A stretch of DNA of 54,997 bases from SAR116 cluster bacterium AG-426-I14 (GTDB taxonomy: Bacteria; Pseudomonadota; Alphaproteobacteria; Puniceispirillales; Marisalimonadaceae). A model generated the notes under the pieces. That model was not told the DNA's origin and ran no database searches. It saw only the letters and a list, made by a program, of their open reading frames with translations. The translations under genes and the position numbers were made by a program. Within the stretch, counting starts at the first letter, position 1. Each line of letters starts with the position of its first letter. The stretch covers positions 1-54,997 of the forward strand of contig QCNS01000012.1 of NCBI GenBank assembly GCA_003210055.1, written 5' to 3'. Below are positions 43,760-53,824 of the stretch, one piece after another.

Positions 43760-44255
43760 ATGAAATATTTACATCTAATTTTTATGTTAATAATTCTTTC
43801 TAACTGCTCAACTTTCTCTGATCTTGAAGCTCCAGTTGAAGAAAAAGGAACTCCTGGTTTATTCAGTAAAGACTCCAAAAAAAGGATTAAGTTTGGGTGA
43901 CATGCTTTTGAGAGATCAAAACGATCAAAGCTCATCTTTCTACGTTAATGCTTATCTATGGAGAGCTGGTTTAGAAGTTGCATCTATAGCTCCTCTAATT
44001 TCTACTGATGCTTTTGGTGGTACAATTATTTCTGATTGGTACATTCATCCCAAAACTAAAAATAAAAAAATTAAATTAGCTATTTTTATTAAATCTCAGG
44101 AACTTAGATCAAATGGTATTTCTGTAAAAGTATATGTCCAAAATTTAGAAGGTAAAGAGTGGTCAGAAACAACAATTGATAAAAATTTAAGTTTAAAAAT
44201 AGAAGAAATTATTCTTAATAAAGCTAGAAATTTGAGATTAAATACAAAACAGTAA
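43760..44255 (+). pseudogene. DUF3576 lipoprotein gene, interrupted by a +1 homopolymer frameshift
   Basis: Starting at ATG 43760 the frame gives a lipoprotein signal (LIFMLIILSNC, lipobox cysteine ~16) and then EAPVEEKGTPGLFSKDSKK before a premature stop near 43900. The other frame carries the conserved DUF3576 body: GDMLLRDQ, NAYLWRAGLEVASIAPL, DAFGGTIISDWY, IKLAIFIKSQELRSNGISVKVYVQN and a C-terminal EEIILNKARNLR. The two meet at seven A residues (43877-43883). Reading six gives one 164-residue protein. It is either a sequence error, a real mutation, or a gene rescued by slippage. DUF3576 lipoproteins sit just before leuS in alphaproteobacteria. Confidence 0.8.
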
Positions 44256-44280
44256 AAAATTTTTGGCTTAAATTCTACTT

Positions 44281-46827
44281 ATGAAAAAATATAATCCAGA
44301 TGTTGTTGAAAAAAAATGGCAAAAAATATGGAATGAAAAAGATATTTTTGCCAGTGAGATAGACTACAATAAACCTAAATACTATGTTTTAGAAATGTTT
44401 CCATACCCATCGGGTGATATACATATGGGACATGTCCGTAATTACACATTGGGAGATCTTGTTGCAAGGTATAAACGTGCTCAGGGTTATAATGTCCTCC
44501 ACCCAATGGGTTGGGATGCTTTTGGTCTTCCAGCTGAGAACGCGGCAATTGAAAATGATATACACCCTAATTTGTGGACGAAGTCCAATATATCAAAAAT
44601 GAAAGATCAATTAAAAAAAATGGGCTTATCCTATGATTGGAATAGAGAATTATCTACTTGCGATCCTAACTATTATAAACATGAACAAAAAATGTTTCTA
44701 GATTTCTATCAAAATGGTTTGGCTTATAGAAAAGAAACTTGGGTGAATTGGGATCCCGTTGAACAAACTGTTCTAGCAAATGAACAAGTAATCGACGGTA
44801 AAGGTTGGCGGTCTGGGGTGAGTGTTGAAAAAAGAAAAATGAATGGATGGTTTTTAAAAATTACCCAATTTGCAGAAGATTTACTTAGAGAAATCGATAA
44901 CTTACAAGATTGGCCACAAAAAGTAAAAATAATGCAAAAAAATTGGATAGGAAAAAGTATTGGAGCAACAATTAAATTTGATGTTTATGAGACTAGAGAT
45001 TCTATAAATGTTTTTTCTACAAGACCTGACACTTTATTTGGAGCAACATTTTTAGCAATATCCCCTCAACATCCTTTTGCGCTTAAAATAATTAAAGATA
45101 ATGAAAACTTAAAAGATCAATTAAATGGGGTTGAATTTAAGGCTAATTCTGAAGAAGAAATTGAAAAATTAGATAAAATTGGAATTAAAACTCCCTTTAA
45201 TGCAACCCATCCTTTTATTAAGGGCAAAAAAATCCCTATTTTTATCGCCAATTTTATTTTGATTGATTATGGAACAGGCGCTATTTTTGGATGTCCTGCT
45301 CATGACCAGAGAGATTTAGATTTCGCCAAAAAATATAATCTTGATATTATTCAAGTGGTTAAAAATTTAAATAGCAAAAATAATGAAAACCTAGATAAAG
45401 CATACTCTGATGATGGTATTTTAATTAATTCTAACTTTTTAAATAATTTATCTGTAAAAGAAGCAATAAATTTATCCATTAAAAAGCTTGAAGAAACTGG
45501 TCATGGCAAAAAAACTATAAATTACAGATTAAGAGATTGGGGTGTATCAAGACAAAGATATTGGGGTTGCCCTATTCCAATAATTTATTGTAATGAATGT
45601 GGTGAAGTACCTGTACCTGAAAAAGATTTACCAGTAGAATTACCTCAAGATATTTCCTTTAACAATAAAGGAAATCCCTTAGATAAACATAAAAATTGGA
45701 AAAATGTAAAATGTCCACAATGTGGTTTAAACGCATCGAGAGAAACTGATACTTTTGATACTTTTTTCGAGTCAAGTTGGTATTTTGCTAGATTTACTGA
45801 TCCGCAAATCGACACACCTTTTTCCTCTAAAGCTACCAAGTATTGGCTCCCTGTTGATCAATATATTGGTGGAGTAGAACATGCCGTTCTTCATTTATTA
45901 TATTCAAGATTTTTTATTAAGGCTTTAAATAAGTTAAATCAAATAAATATAATTGAGCCTTTTAAATCTTTACAAACTCAGGGAATGGTATGTCATAGGA
46001 CTTTTCAAAATGATGACAGTCAATGGTTATTTCCAAAAGATGTTTACCAAAAAAATGAACTTTTTTATGAAATAAATTCGAACAAAAAAGTTAAAACTGG
46101 TCGTGTAGAAAAAATGAGTAAATCAAAAAAAAATGTTATAGATCCAAATTTAATTATTGATAACTTTGGTGCTGATACTGCTAGATTTTTTATTTTATCT
46201 GATTCCCCTCCAGAAAGAGATATGGAATGGACGGAGTCAGGAGTAGAAGGTGCATGGAAATTCCTAAATCGTTTCTGGAATATGATTATTAAAGAGAACT
46301 TTAAAAGTATAGATTTGGAGTTTACAGAACCGTCAAGTGAAAGAGAAAGTAAACTTATAAAAAATACTTTTAAATGTATTAAAGACGTAACAAAATTTAT
46401 TGAAGATTTTCATTTCAATAATGCAATTGCCTCTATACGAAGTTTATTCAATGAAATTAACTCATATGAAATTAACTCATCCAGATGTATTTCTTTTAAA
46501 AAATTTTCTGTTGCTCAATTAATTATTTTAATGTATCCAATTTGTCCCCATTTTTGTGAAGAAGTCTGGCAAATTATTGGTTCAAAGTCATACTTAGCTA
46601 ATGAAAATTGGCCAAAAGTTGAAAACAAATATTTGGAAGATGAAAATATTATAATTCCAATCCAAGTAAACGGAAAAAGACGGGCGGAAATATTAGTTAA
46701 TAAAAATACTAGTGAAACTGAAATTAAAGACATTGCGACATCACATGAAAAAATTAAAAAGTTTCTTACAAATAAACCAAAGAAAATAATTGTCATACCT
46801 AATAGAATTATTAACATTGTGATATGA
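44281..46827 (+). CDS. leuS: Leucyl-tRNA synthetase
   Basis: A class I synthetase with HIGH motif in EMFPYPSGDIHMGHVRNY near residue 40, the KMSKS motif in EKMSKSKKNVIDPN, and the editing CP1 domain in between (STRPDTLFGATFLAISPQHP, YGTGAIFGCPAHDQRD). 848 residues is normal. A 15-bp tandem duplication sits near codon 727 (separate entry). It starts 25 bp after the DUF3576 stop, and its stop overlaps lptE by 4 bp, so leuS-lptE-holA form an operon. Confidence 0.97.
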   Translation: MKKYNPDVVEKKWQKIWNEKDIFASEIDYNKPKYYVLEMFPYPSGDIHMGHVRNYTLGDLVARYKRAQGYNVLHPMGWDAFGLPAENAAIENDIHPNLWTKSNISKMKDQLKKMGLSYDWNRELSTCDPNYYKHEQKMFLDFYQNGLAYRKETWVNWDPVEQTVLANEQVIDGKGWRSGVSVEKRKMNGWFLKITQFAEDLLREIDNLQDWPQKVKIMQKNWIGKSIGATIKFDVYETRDSINVFSTRPDTLFGATFLAISPQHPFALKIIKDNENLKDQLNGVEFKANSEEEIEKLDKIGIKTPFNATHPFIKGKKIPIFIANFILIDYGTGAIFGCPAHDQRDLDFAKKYNLDIIQVVKNLNSKNNENLDKAYSDDGILINSNFLNNLSVKEAINLSIKKLEETGHGKKTINYRLRDWGVSRQRYWGCPIPIIYCNECGEVPVPEKDLPVELPQDISFNNKGNPLDKHKNWKNVKCPQCGLNASRETDTFDTFFESSWYFARFTDPQIDTPFSSKATKYWLPVDQYIGGVEHAVLHLLYSRFFIKALNKLNQINIIEPFKSLQTQGMVCHRTFQNDDSQWLFPKDVYQKNELFYEINSNKKVKTGRVEKMSKSKKNVIDPNLIIDNFGADTARFFILSDSPPERDMEWTESGVEGAWKFLNRFWNMIIKENFKSIDLEFTEPSSERESKLIKNTFKCIKDVTKFIEDFHFNNAIASIRSLFNEINSYEINSSRCISFKKFSVAQLIILMYPICPHFCEEVWQIIGSKSYLANENWPKVENKYLEDENIIIPIQVNGKRRAEILVNKNTSETEIKDIATSHEKIKKFLTNKPKKIIVIPNRIINIVI
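46451..46480 (+). repeat. Exact 15-bp tandem duplication inside leuS
   Basis: ATGAAATTAACTCAT occurs twice without a gap (46451-46465, 46466-46480). It keeps frame and duplicates the residues E-I-N-S in the helical anticodon-binding region. Two exact copies indicate a recent slippage event. Confidence 0.85.
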
Positions 46828-47291
46828 CAGATATTTTAAAAAAATTCGTTATAATTTTTAGCTTGTTTTATTTTATAAACAATTGTGTTGTCATAAATAG
46901 TGAAAAAATAATTTCATATTCCCTTATAAGTATTGATACTCCAAAAGATAGATATAATACTTTGTTAAATTATGAGTTGAAAAAACTGACAAAAAATATA
47001 GATCATAAAAAACAATACGCTTTATCTGCATCTATAAAATATGATTCACAAAATGTTTTAAATGTTCGAGGTTCAGATTCTTTAAGCGAAATTGAAGGAC
47101 TTGTTTCGTATAAGTTAATTAATTTAAGAACAAAAAAATTAGTTAAACAAGGGAAAATCATTAAAAGGATTAATTATGGAAGTATTTCTTCATTATATGG
47201 TAAAGATCAAAATCTTAATCATATAAAAGAAAGACTCGCTAAAAGTTTGTCCAAAAATGTATATAATCAAATAAAACTATATTTAAATTGA
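46824..47291 (+). CDS. lptE: LPS-assembly lipoprotein LptE
   Basis: LptE is the plug of the LptD outer-membrane LPS translocon. The 155-residue protein has a short lipoprotein-like leader (FSLFYFINNC) and the expected two-helix, four-strand pattern with the segment KKQYALSASIKYDSQNVLNVRGSD. SSIIGLxxxxSYKLIN-like strands and a C-terminal LAKSLSKNVYNQIKLYL helix complete it. Sequence conservation of LptE is low, so identification leans on its place between leuS and holA. It overlaps leuS by 4 bp and holA by 4 bp. Confidence 0.75.
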   Translation: MTDILKKFVIIFSLFYFINNCVVINSEKIISYSLISIDTPKDRYNTLLNYELKKLTKNIDHKKQYALSASIKYDSQNVLNVRGSDSLSEIEGLVSYKLINLRTKKLVKQGKIIKRINYGSISSLYGKDQNLNHIKERLAKSLSKNVYNQIKLYLN

Positions 47292-48322
47292 AAATATATC
47301 CTATAAATATACTAAATTACATAAAAGATCATAATGTAGAAGATACAATATTCTTACTTTATGGCAGTAATTTAGGTTTGCTTGACGAAATTTATAAAAA
47401 AATATTGGAAAAGCTGAATTTTGATTTAAATGATCCATTTTCTAATGTTAAAATTAATTCTTCTCAATTAATAAATTATGAAAACATATTGATTGAGGAA
47501 CTTACAACTCTTTCAGTATTTCAATCTTGTAAAAATATCTTGTTAGATTTAAGAGACATTTCTCCTAACGATATTATCTTAAAAATTTTAAAAAATACTT
47601 TTAGCGCAAGTTTTAAAAACTATAAGCTTGTTATTTTAGGAGGACATATAAAAACTAATAGTCCTCTAATAAAATTTTTTAATACTTTTAAAAATTGTTT
47701 GCAAATACCTTGTTACGAAGAAGACACAAGTATTTTCGAGAGCAAAGTTAAAAATTATATAATTAAAAACGAAATAAAATTGAGTGAAAGTGAATTATCT
47801 AAAGTGCTTTTAAAACTTTCTAAAGATTCTAAAATTAATAATAATATATTTGAAAAACTAGATCTAATTTCATTATCAAACGAAGTAAATACATCTACAT
47901 TTTTTGAGAGTTTTGATGACAATGTAGAAACTGATACAAATATGTTAGTCGATTACTCTTTATGTGGAGAGTTTTCAAAAGCAATAAATATTCTTCACAA
48001 AAGCAAATTGTCTAAGGTTTCTAGTATTCTAATTTGCAAAAAATTTTTATATAAATTAAAAATAATCGAATCATTATTAAATTACTTGGGTAAAGGATTT
48101 TCATTTGAGCATGCTATATCAAAATCTGACATAAAAGTTTTTTTTAAAGAAAAAAATAATTTGTTTAAACAAACAAAAATTTGGAATAAAAAATCTGTGA
48201 ACTTATGCATTAATAAGTTCATTAAAACTGAGATAAATTGCAAATTAAATTCAGAAATAGATTACAACTACCTAGAAATTGCCATGATGTTTATACAATT
48301 ACAAACTTCGAAAAACTTATAA
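47288..48322 (+). CDS. holA: DNA polymerase III subunit delta
   Basis: HolA opens the sliding clamp in the clamp loader. Landmarks are LLYGSNLGLLDEIYKKI at the N-terminus (ATPase-like domain I without P-loop), ITSSFLDLRD-like strands, FKNYKLVILGGHI, then a helical C-terminal domain (IESLLNYLGKGFSFEHAIS). It is poorly conserved, and the call relies on its position and the 344-residue length. It begins with TTG at 47288, whose last two bases belong to the lptE stop (TTGA overlap). Its 3' end overlaps the convergent, frame-corrected parB by 6 bp. Confidence 0.75.
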   Translation: MKIYPINILNYIKDHNVEDTIFLLYGSNLGLLDEIYKKILEKLNFDLNDPFSNVKINSSQLINYENILIEELTTLSVFQSCKNILLDLRDISPNDIILKILKNTFSASFKNYKLVILGGHIKTNSPLIKFFNTFKNCLQIPCYEEDTSIFESKVKNYIIKNEIKLSESELSKVLLKLSKDSKINNNIFEKLDLISLSNEVNTSTFFESFDDNVETDTNMLVDYSLCGEFSKAINILHKSKLSKVSSILICKKFLYKLKIIESLLNYLGKGFSFEHAISKSDIKVFFKEKNNLFKQTKIWNKKSVNLCINKFIKTEINCKLNSEIDYNYLEIAMMFIQLQTSKNL

Positions 48323-49202
48323 CTTTTTTATTCTATTAATAATATCATCAAACTGCTCTAAATCTTCACATGATATTGTTATAGAACCTTTCTCAATCTT
48401 AGGATTAAATTTAATATTTATTTTTAAACCAATTATCTCAGTAAGCATGTTTTCTATTTCTTCATAATCATTTTTTGTTACAGCCAGATTTTTTTTTATT
48501 GCCCAATTTTTTTATAAAATTTTCTACTTCACGAACTGATAATTTTCTTCGAACTATGTCATGTGCTAAATTTACTGCATCTGACCTACCAATCAGTGGT
48601 CTAACATGACCTATTGATAATTTATCAGAAATAATTAAATTTTGAATATGTTCCGGCAAACTTAAAAGTCTTATAAAATTTGCTATGTAAGACCTAGATT
48701 TTCCAACTACTTTTGCAACTGTTTCCTGTTTGTAATTGTAATCTTCTATTAAATTTTTAAAACCTCTTGCTTCCTCTATCGGATTTAAATCAGTCCTCTG
48801 TAAATTTTCTAATAGAGAAATCTCTACAATCTTTTTTTCTTCCAAATCTTTTTTAATTATTACAGGTACTTTATGCAATTTGGCTATTTGAGCAGCTCTC
48901 CATCGTCTTTCACCTGCAACTATTAAATACTTTTCTTTGTTATTATCATCTTCTGTAACAACAATTGGCTGAATAATACCATTCTCTCTAATCGATTGAG
49001 CAAGGTTATTTAAATCCTTTTCATCAAAAAGTTTTCTTGCTTGCCATGGACCTGGAGAAATAAATTCTATTCCTATAGAATTGAATTTGTTATTCAAATC
49101 GTTAGTTTCTATTATATGATCTATGTTAGTATTGTTTTCTCCTAACAAACTAGACAATCCTCTTCCTAATACTGGTTTAATTTTATTTTTTTTTGTTTTC
49201 AC
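48317..49202 (-). CDS. parB: Chromosome-partition protein ParB, C-terminal domain displaced by a +1 frameshift
   Basis: ParB binds parS and slides as a CTP-dependent clamp. GERRWRAA (CTP site), IEEARGFKNLIEDYN and the helix-turn-helix ETVAKVVGKSRSYIANFIRLLSLP are intact. As written, the frame stops at 48468 (244 residues). In the next frame, 48317-48500 encodes the C-terminal dimerisation domain (YEEIENMLTEIIGLKIN, ISCEDLEQFDDIINRIKKL). The two join at nine T (48489-48497, A on the coding strand); eight give a full-length protein. The start is GTG 49202, overlapping the parA stop (GTGA). Without correction the dimerisation domain would be missing. Confidence 0.9.
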
Positions 49203-49981
49203 TTGCTTTGCTGCTCCTGTTCAATAATTTCTGCTGCAAGAGAGGCGTATGCTTGTGCTCCAGCGCATAAAATATCATAGATTAAGATTGGCACACCATG
49301 ACTTGGTGCCTCTGAAATTTTCACATTTCTTGGAATAATCGATTTATAAACCTTATTTTTAAAATGTGATTTTACATCGTTCGCAACCATCTCCGAAATT
49401 TTGTTTCTTTTATCGTACATAGTCAAAACTATACCTTGCAAAGTCAATTTATTATTAAAATTTAATTTTACTAACTCTAGCGTTTTAATTAATTGAGACA
49501 ATCCTTCAAGCGCATAAAACTCTACTTGTAATGGAACTAATAAATTATCAGATGCAGCTAAAGCATTAATTGTAAGTAGACCAAGTGATGGCGGACAATC
49601 AATTATTATATAATCAAATTTTTGTTTTATTTCATTTAGTGTTTTTTTTAATTTCAGTTCTCTATCTTTTAGATCTACAAACTCTTGTTCTACAGCTGTA
49701 AGATTTACTGTTGTAGGAATAATAAAAAGATTAGGTATTTTAGTTTTTAAAATGCATTCATTAATAGATTTCTTTGCAGTTATAACTTCATAAAAATCGT
49801 TTTCTCCATTTTGTTTATCATATCCTAACCCTGTACTCGCATTACCCTGTGGATCACAATCTATTATTAAAACTGTTCTTTTGCATGCGGCCATTGCCGT
49901 GCCTAGATTAACTACTGTAGTAGTTTTACCAACACCTCCTTTTTGATTAGCTACAGCTATAATGTTAGTCATAATACTCAT
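49199..49981 (-). CDS. parA: Chromosome-partition ATPase ParA
   Basis: A deviant Walker A ATPase that moves ParB-parS complexes along the nucleoid. The start IIAVANQKGGVGKTTTVVNL holds the K-G-G-V-G-K-T-T box. LIIDCDPQGNASTGLG is the A' motif, IIDCPPSLGLLT is Walker B, and VLTMYDKRNKISEMV the C-terminal region. 260 residues is typical of chromosomal Soj/ParA. ATG 49981 is used; the in-frame ATG at 49972 fits the family N-terminus equally well. It lies 2 bp after the rsmG stop and overlaps parB. Together they form the partition operon near the origin. Confidence 0.96.
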   Translation of the reverse strand: MSIMTNIIAVANQKGGVGKTTTVVNLGTAMAACKRTVLIIDCDPQGNASTGLGYDKQNGENDFYEVITAKKSINECILKTKIPNLFIIPTTVNLTAVEQEFVDLKDRELKLKKTLNEIKQKFDYIIIDCPPSLGLLTINALAASDNLLVPLQVEFYALEGLSQLIKTLELVKLNFNNKLTLQGIVLTMYDKRNKISEMVANDVKSHFKNKVYKSIIPRNVKISEAPSHGVPILIYDILCAGAQAYASLAAEIIEQEQQSK

Positions 49982-49983
49982 AA

Positions 49984-50632
49984 TTAAAATTTACTTTTGA
50001 AAAACAAAATTTTACTTTCCTTGTCGGTTATAGAATCAATTAATTTAAAATTGATTTTATATTTCTTTGCCAAATCATCAAGCTCAATCTGAAAGTTTTT
50101 TCCCTTTAAAAACAATAAGTTAGGTAATTTTTTAACAATGTTTTTATTATTTATTATATGATTTTTATCATTACAATACTTATATGACAGTTCAATCAAA
50201 TTTCTTGTATTGGTTAAAGCTCTCGAAATAATAAAATCTGGATTTAAAAAAGGTAAATTTTCTATTCTAGAATTATGAATTTTAGAATTTGTTTCAGTTT
50301 CCAATAAAACTCTTTCCATAAAATCACACTTTTTTTTTTTAGACTCAACCAAATTTATATTTTTAATTCCCATTATAGATAATACTAGACCAGGAAAACC
50401 TGCACCAGAACCAAAATCTAAAATCTCACCTTTTGATTTCTTCAATATATCATATAATTGAGCTGAGTCTAAAAAAATGTCTATATAAACTGTTCTTAAT
50501 AGTTGAATTACCAACTAAATTCATTTTTTTTTGCCATTCATTAAGAAGTTCATGATAAATCATAAACTTTTCATATGTTTCACGTGAAACATATTGAAAT
50601 TTTATAAAATCTTCATACGAATGGATATTCAA
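49984..50632 (-). pseudogene. rsmG: 16S rRNA (guanine-527 N7) methyltransferase RsmG, split by a +1 homopolymer frameshift
   Basis: The N-terminal part (50632-50450) carries MNIHSYEDFIKFQYVSRETYEKF and NEWQKKMNLVGNSTIKNSLYRHF. The C-terminal part (from ~50490 down to 49984) carries LDSAQLYDILKKSKGEILDFGSGAGFPGLVLSI, the SAM site, and RALTNTRNLIELSYKYC. They are in different frames at a run of seven A (50471-50477). With six the junction reads RHFLDSAQL, which is the family's conserved R-H-x-L-D-S-A-Q-L. The start is TTG 50632. Fully restored, it has ~215 residues, normal for RsmG. It lies between parA and mnmG, as is usual. Confidence 0.85.
50573..50594. other. parS site embedded in rsmG
   Basis: The core TGTTTCACGTGAAACA (50576-50591) is an exact match to the universal parS sequence, and flanking bases extend it to a perfect 22-bp palindrome. 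It lies inside rsmG and encodes the conserved V-S-R-E-T residues. It is the binding site for the ParB encoded 1.4 kb away. Confidence 0.92.
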
Positions 50633-50633
50633 T

Positions 50634-52496
50634 TTAAGCTCTTTTCACATAATCTTTTTTGATAAAACTTAACAAAAGTAATAATGCTGCTTGGGTCAAG
50701 CCAGGCAACCTGGCTGCTTGATGAATATTCAAGGGTCTAAATTTATTAAGTATTTCTTTACTTTCATTGGATAGACCTTTTATTTTATTAAAATCGAGGT
50801 TTTGAGGTATTAATGTACTTTGTTCCATATGAAAAATTTTAACATCCATTCTTTGTCTTTTTAAATAGACTTCATATCTACAATCTGTTTCAATTTGTTT
50901 GTAAACTGTTTTTGATATTTTATTTAGTTCTGGAACAAATACGCTCAATTTATCAATTGTAATATCATTCTTCGATAATAATTTTTTAACTGTGGCATGC
51001 TTACCGTTTCTTTGAATTTTAATGCCATTATGTTTTAAAACTTTATTGGGTATTGTTAATTCACTAATTAAATTATAAGCAGTTTTTATTTGCTGTTTTT
51101 TATCATTCCAATATTTTTGTCTCTTTTTATTAACTACACCGACTTCTATACCTTTATCAGTTAATCTTTGATCGGCATTATCTGCCCTTAAAAACAATCT
51201 ATATTCAGCCCTAGATGTAAACATTCTATAAGGTTCAGGCGCGCCTTTTGTAACCAAATCATCAATCATCACTCCTAAATATGCATCTGAACGTAATAAA
51301 GTGAATTCTTTATCATTTTTTTGTGCTTTTAGCGACGCGTTAATACCAGCTATTATCCCTTGACCAGCAGCTTCTTCGTAGCCTGTTGTTCCATTAATTT
51401 GACCTGCTAAAAATAAATTTTTAATATCTTTTGATTCTAATGTATATTTTAATGACCTTGGATCTATATAATCATATTCTACTGCATACCCGTATTGAAG
51501 GATTTTAGCTTTTTCTAATCCCGGTATCGATGCCACAAATTGATGTTGGACTTCTCTAGGCAAACTTGTGGAAATTCCATTTGGATATACGACGTTACTA
51601 TTTAATCCTTCTGGCTCAAGAAAAATTTGATGAGTTTCTTTATCTTTAAAACGTATAATTTTATCTTCGATACTAGGACAGTATCTTGGCCCCCTGCCAG
51701 AAATTGAACCAGAATAAACAGCAGATGAATTAATATTTTTTTCAATGATTTTGTGAGTGCTTTGTGAGGTTTTCGTTATACCACATTTTATCTGTTTGAC
51801 CTTTATTTGATCCGTCATATATGAAAAAGGTTGAGGAATTTTATCTGCATTTTGCATTTCAAGTTCATTCCATTGAATAGAACTTTTTAAAATTCTTGGT
51901 GGAGTCCCAGTTTTAAGTCTACCAACTGGAAAGTTTAATGCTCTGATTTTTTTAGATAAATTAATGGATGACTTATCTCCCATTCTTCCTGCATTGAAAG
52001 TCTCTTTACCGATGAATATTTTTCCACCTAAAAATGTTCCTGTTGTTAAAATTAACGAGATGCAGTAAAATTTATTCCCATCTTCTAAAATTACACTATT
52101 AATTTTATCAAAAGATATATTAATATCTGCAACTGTTCCCTCCAAAATTGAGATATTATTATGTTCATTCAAAATTTTAATGACAGCCTTTTTATATAAT
52201 TCTCGATCAGCTTGTGATCGTGGGCCATGAACTGCAGGGCCTTTAGACAAATTTAACATTCTAAATTGTATGCCAGCCTTATCTATTGCTCTTCCCATAA
52301 TTCCATCTAGAGCATCTATTTCTCTAACTAAATGACCTTTACCTAAACCACCTATAGCAGGATTACATGACATTTCACCAATTTTTTCTTTGTCCATTGT
52401 TATTAATAATGTTCTACTCCCCATTCTACCACTTGCCGCTGCTGCCTCAACTCCAGAATGACCACCCCCAATTACTATTACATCAAATTTATTCAT
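50634..52496 (-). CDS. mnmG: tRNA uridine-5-carboxymethylaminomethyl modification enzyme MnmG (GidA)
   Basis: MnmG works with MnmE to modify wobble uridine. ATG 52496 starts [26 protein letters not shown], the FAD-binding motif. The frame runs on to a TTG at 52517, but that lies inside mnmE's 3' end and is unlikely. Conserved regions include [47 protein letters not shown] and [16 protein letters not shown], ending in the helical MnmE-binding domain ([15 protein letters not shown]). It begins 5 bp after the mnmE stop and precedes rsmG by 1 bp. Confidence 0.96.
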   Translation of the reverse strand: MNKFDVIVIGGGHSGVEAAAASGRMGSRTLLITMDKEKIGEMSCNPAIGGLGKGHLVREIDALDGIMGRAIDKAGIQFRMLNLSKGPAVHGPRSQADRELYKKAVIKILNEHNNISILEGTVADINISFDKINSVILEDGNKFYCISLILTTGTFLGGKIFIGKETFNAGRMGDKSSINLSKKIRALNFPVGRLKTGTPPRILKSSIQWNELEMQNADKIPQPFSYMTDQIKVKQIKCGITKTSQSTHKIIEKNINSSAVYSGSISGRGPRYCPSIEDKIIRFKDKETHQIFLEPEGLNSNVVYPNGISTSLPREVQHQFVASIPGLEKAKILQYGYAVEYDYIDPRSLKYTLESKDIKNLFLAGQINGTTGYEEAAGQGIIAGINASLKAQKNDKEFTLLRSDAYLGVMIDDLVTKGAPEPYRMFTSRAEYRLFLRADNADQRLTDKGIEVGVVNKKRQKYWNDKKQQIKTAYNLISELTIPNKVLKHNGIKIQRNGKHATVKKLLSKNDITIDKLSVFVPELNKISKTVYKQIETDCRYEVYLKRQRMDVKIFHMEQSTLIPQNLDFNKIKGLSNESKEILNKFRPLNIHQAARLPGLTQAALLLLLSFIKKDYVKRA

Positions 52497-52501
52497 GATT
52501 C

Positions 52502-53803
52502 TTATTTGCCTATGCAAAAATTTGAAAAAATTTCATCAAAAATTTCTTCTATATCTATTGGATTTGTAATTGAACTTAAAATAGCCGCAGAAAATCTTAA
52601 TTCTTCTGCAACTAATTCTGTTTCAGAAAAAATAGAAATTTTTTTAATTCTCTTCAAAGCTGTAAGCGCTCTCTTTGCACAATCAACTTGTCTTTTATTA
52701 ACTAAAAAAGATGATTCTCTAGGTTCCAGATCTTTAATTTTATCAGATATTTTTTTTAAAAGTTTTTCCATCTCTGTTTTTTTCTTTATTGAAATACTAA
52801 TATCTTCATATTTAAAATTTTTAGTATTAATATCACTTTTAGATCTAACATTTATAATTTTTTTATAATCAATGTTATTATCCAAAAATAATTCAAAATC
52901 TTCGTCTGCTGACAGATTTAACACTATATCAGATTTATTTATCATTTTTTTCGTTTTTTTTATACCCTCTTTTTCTATTATAGAAGATGTTCTTCTAATA
53001 CCTGCAGTATCATTAAAATAAACAGGATAACCATTTAAGTTAATTTTATGTTCTATTACATCTCTTGTTGTTCCTGGTCGTTTAGTAACTATTGAAACAT
53101 CTTTGTTAGCAATATAATTCATTAATGAACTTTTTCCTGCATTTGGCTTACCAACAATTGAAACTATAAAACCTGCAAATATAGATTTAAAGAAAATACT
53201 ATTCTTAATTGAAGTTTTTATTTCTTTAATAAGAATATCTAATTTATTAAGAAACTCTTTTTCTATATCCTCAGGTATTTCCTCATCCGAAAAATCTATT
53301 GCCAATTCAATTTTCATACTAAGTTCTAAGATGTTTTTTCGCCAAACGTTTATTTTTTCTCTTAAATTCCCTTGATTTTGCAAATTGGCGATTTCTAACT
53401 GTCTTTCTGTCTCTGAATTTATTATATCATTAATAGCTTCTGCTTGTGATAGGTCAATTTTGCCATTTAAAAACCCTCTTTTAGTAAATTCACCTTTATC
53501 TGCAATTCTAAAGTTTTTTTGATCCGACAACGCTCGATAAATTAGCTCTTCAATAATTACACTTCCATGAACATGTAACTCAAAAACATCTTCGCCTGTT
53601 ACAGTATTCGGTCCAGGCAGCCATAAAACCACTGCTTTATCAATGAACTGATGTTTATAAATTAATTTTGTTACAAAATATTGTCTTGGTTTTGGTGTTG
53701 TAAAGTTAAAAACTTTTGGTAACTTCTTTGCTCCTGGCCCAGTTACCCTTATTATTTTAATTGCTGAAACATTTTGATTGGCAGAAGCATAAATTGTATC
53801 CAT
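52502..53803 (-). CDS. mnmE: tRNA modification GTPase MnmE (TrmE)
   Basis: MnmE is a dimerising GTPase with a formyl-THF-binding N-terminus and a central G domain. The N-terminus has [20 protein letters not shown] and [15 protein letters not shown]. The G domain includes P-loop [22 protein letters not shown] and the G3 motif NDTAGIRRT. The C-terminus ends FSNFCIGK, the invariant C-[IL]-G-K that binds the modification substrate. A long lysine-rich stretch follows the G domain. 433 residues is normal. Its start lies 21 bp from a parS site, and mnmG follows. Confidence 0.96.
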   Translation of the reverse strand: MDTIYASANQNVSAIKIIRVTGPGAKKLPKVFNFTTPKPRQYFVTKLIYKHQFIDKAVVLWLPGPNTVTGEDVFELHVHGSVIIEELIYRALSDQKNFRIADKGEFTKRGFLNGKIDLSQAEAINDIINSETERQLEIANLQNQGNLREKINVWRKNILELSMKIELAIDFSDEEIPEDIEKEFLNKLDILIKEIKTSIKNSIFFKSIFAGFIVSIVGKPNAGKSSLMNYIANKDVSIVTKRPGTTRDVIEHKINLNGYPVYFNDTAGIRRTSSIIEKEGIKKTKKMINKSDIVLNLSADEDFELFLDNNIDYKKIINVRSKSDINTKNFKYEDISISIKKKTEMEKLLKKISDKIKDLEPRESSFLVNKRQVDCAKRALTALKRIKKISIFSETELVAEELRFSAAILSSITNPIDIEEIFDEIFSNFCIGK

Positions 53804-53824
53804 AATCTACTTTACGCACTTAAT

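Noticed and set aside
52497-52517. mnmG start at TTG 52517
   Set aside because: It falls inside mnmE; the ATG at 52496 matches the family N-terminus.
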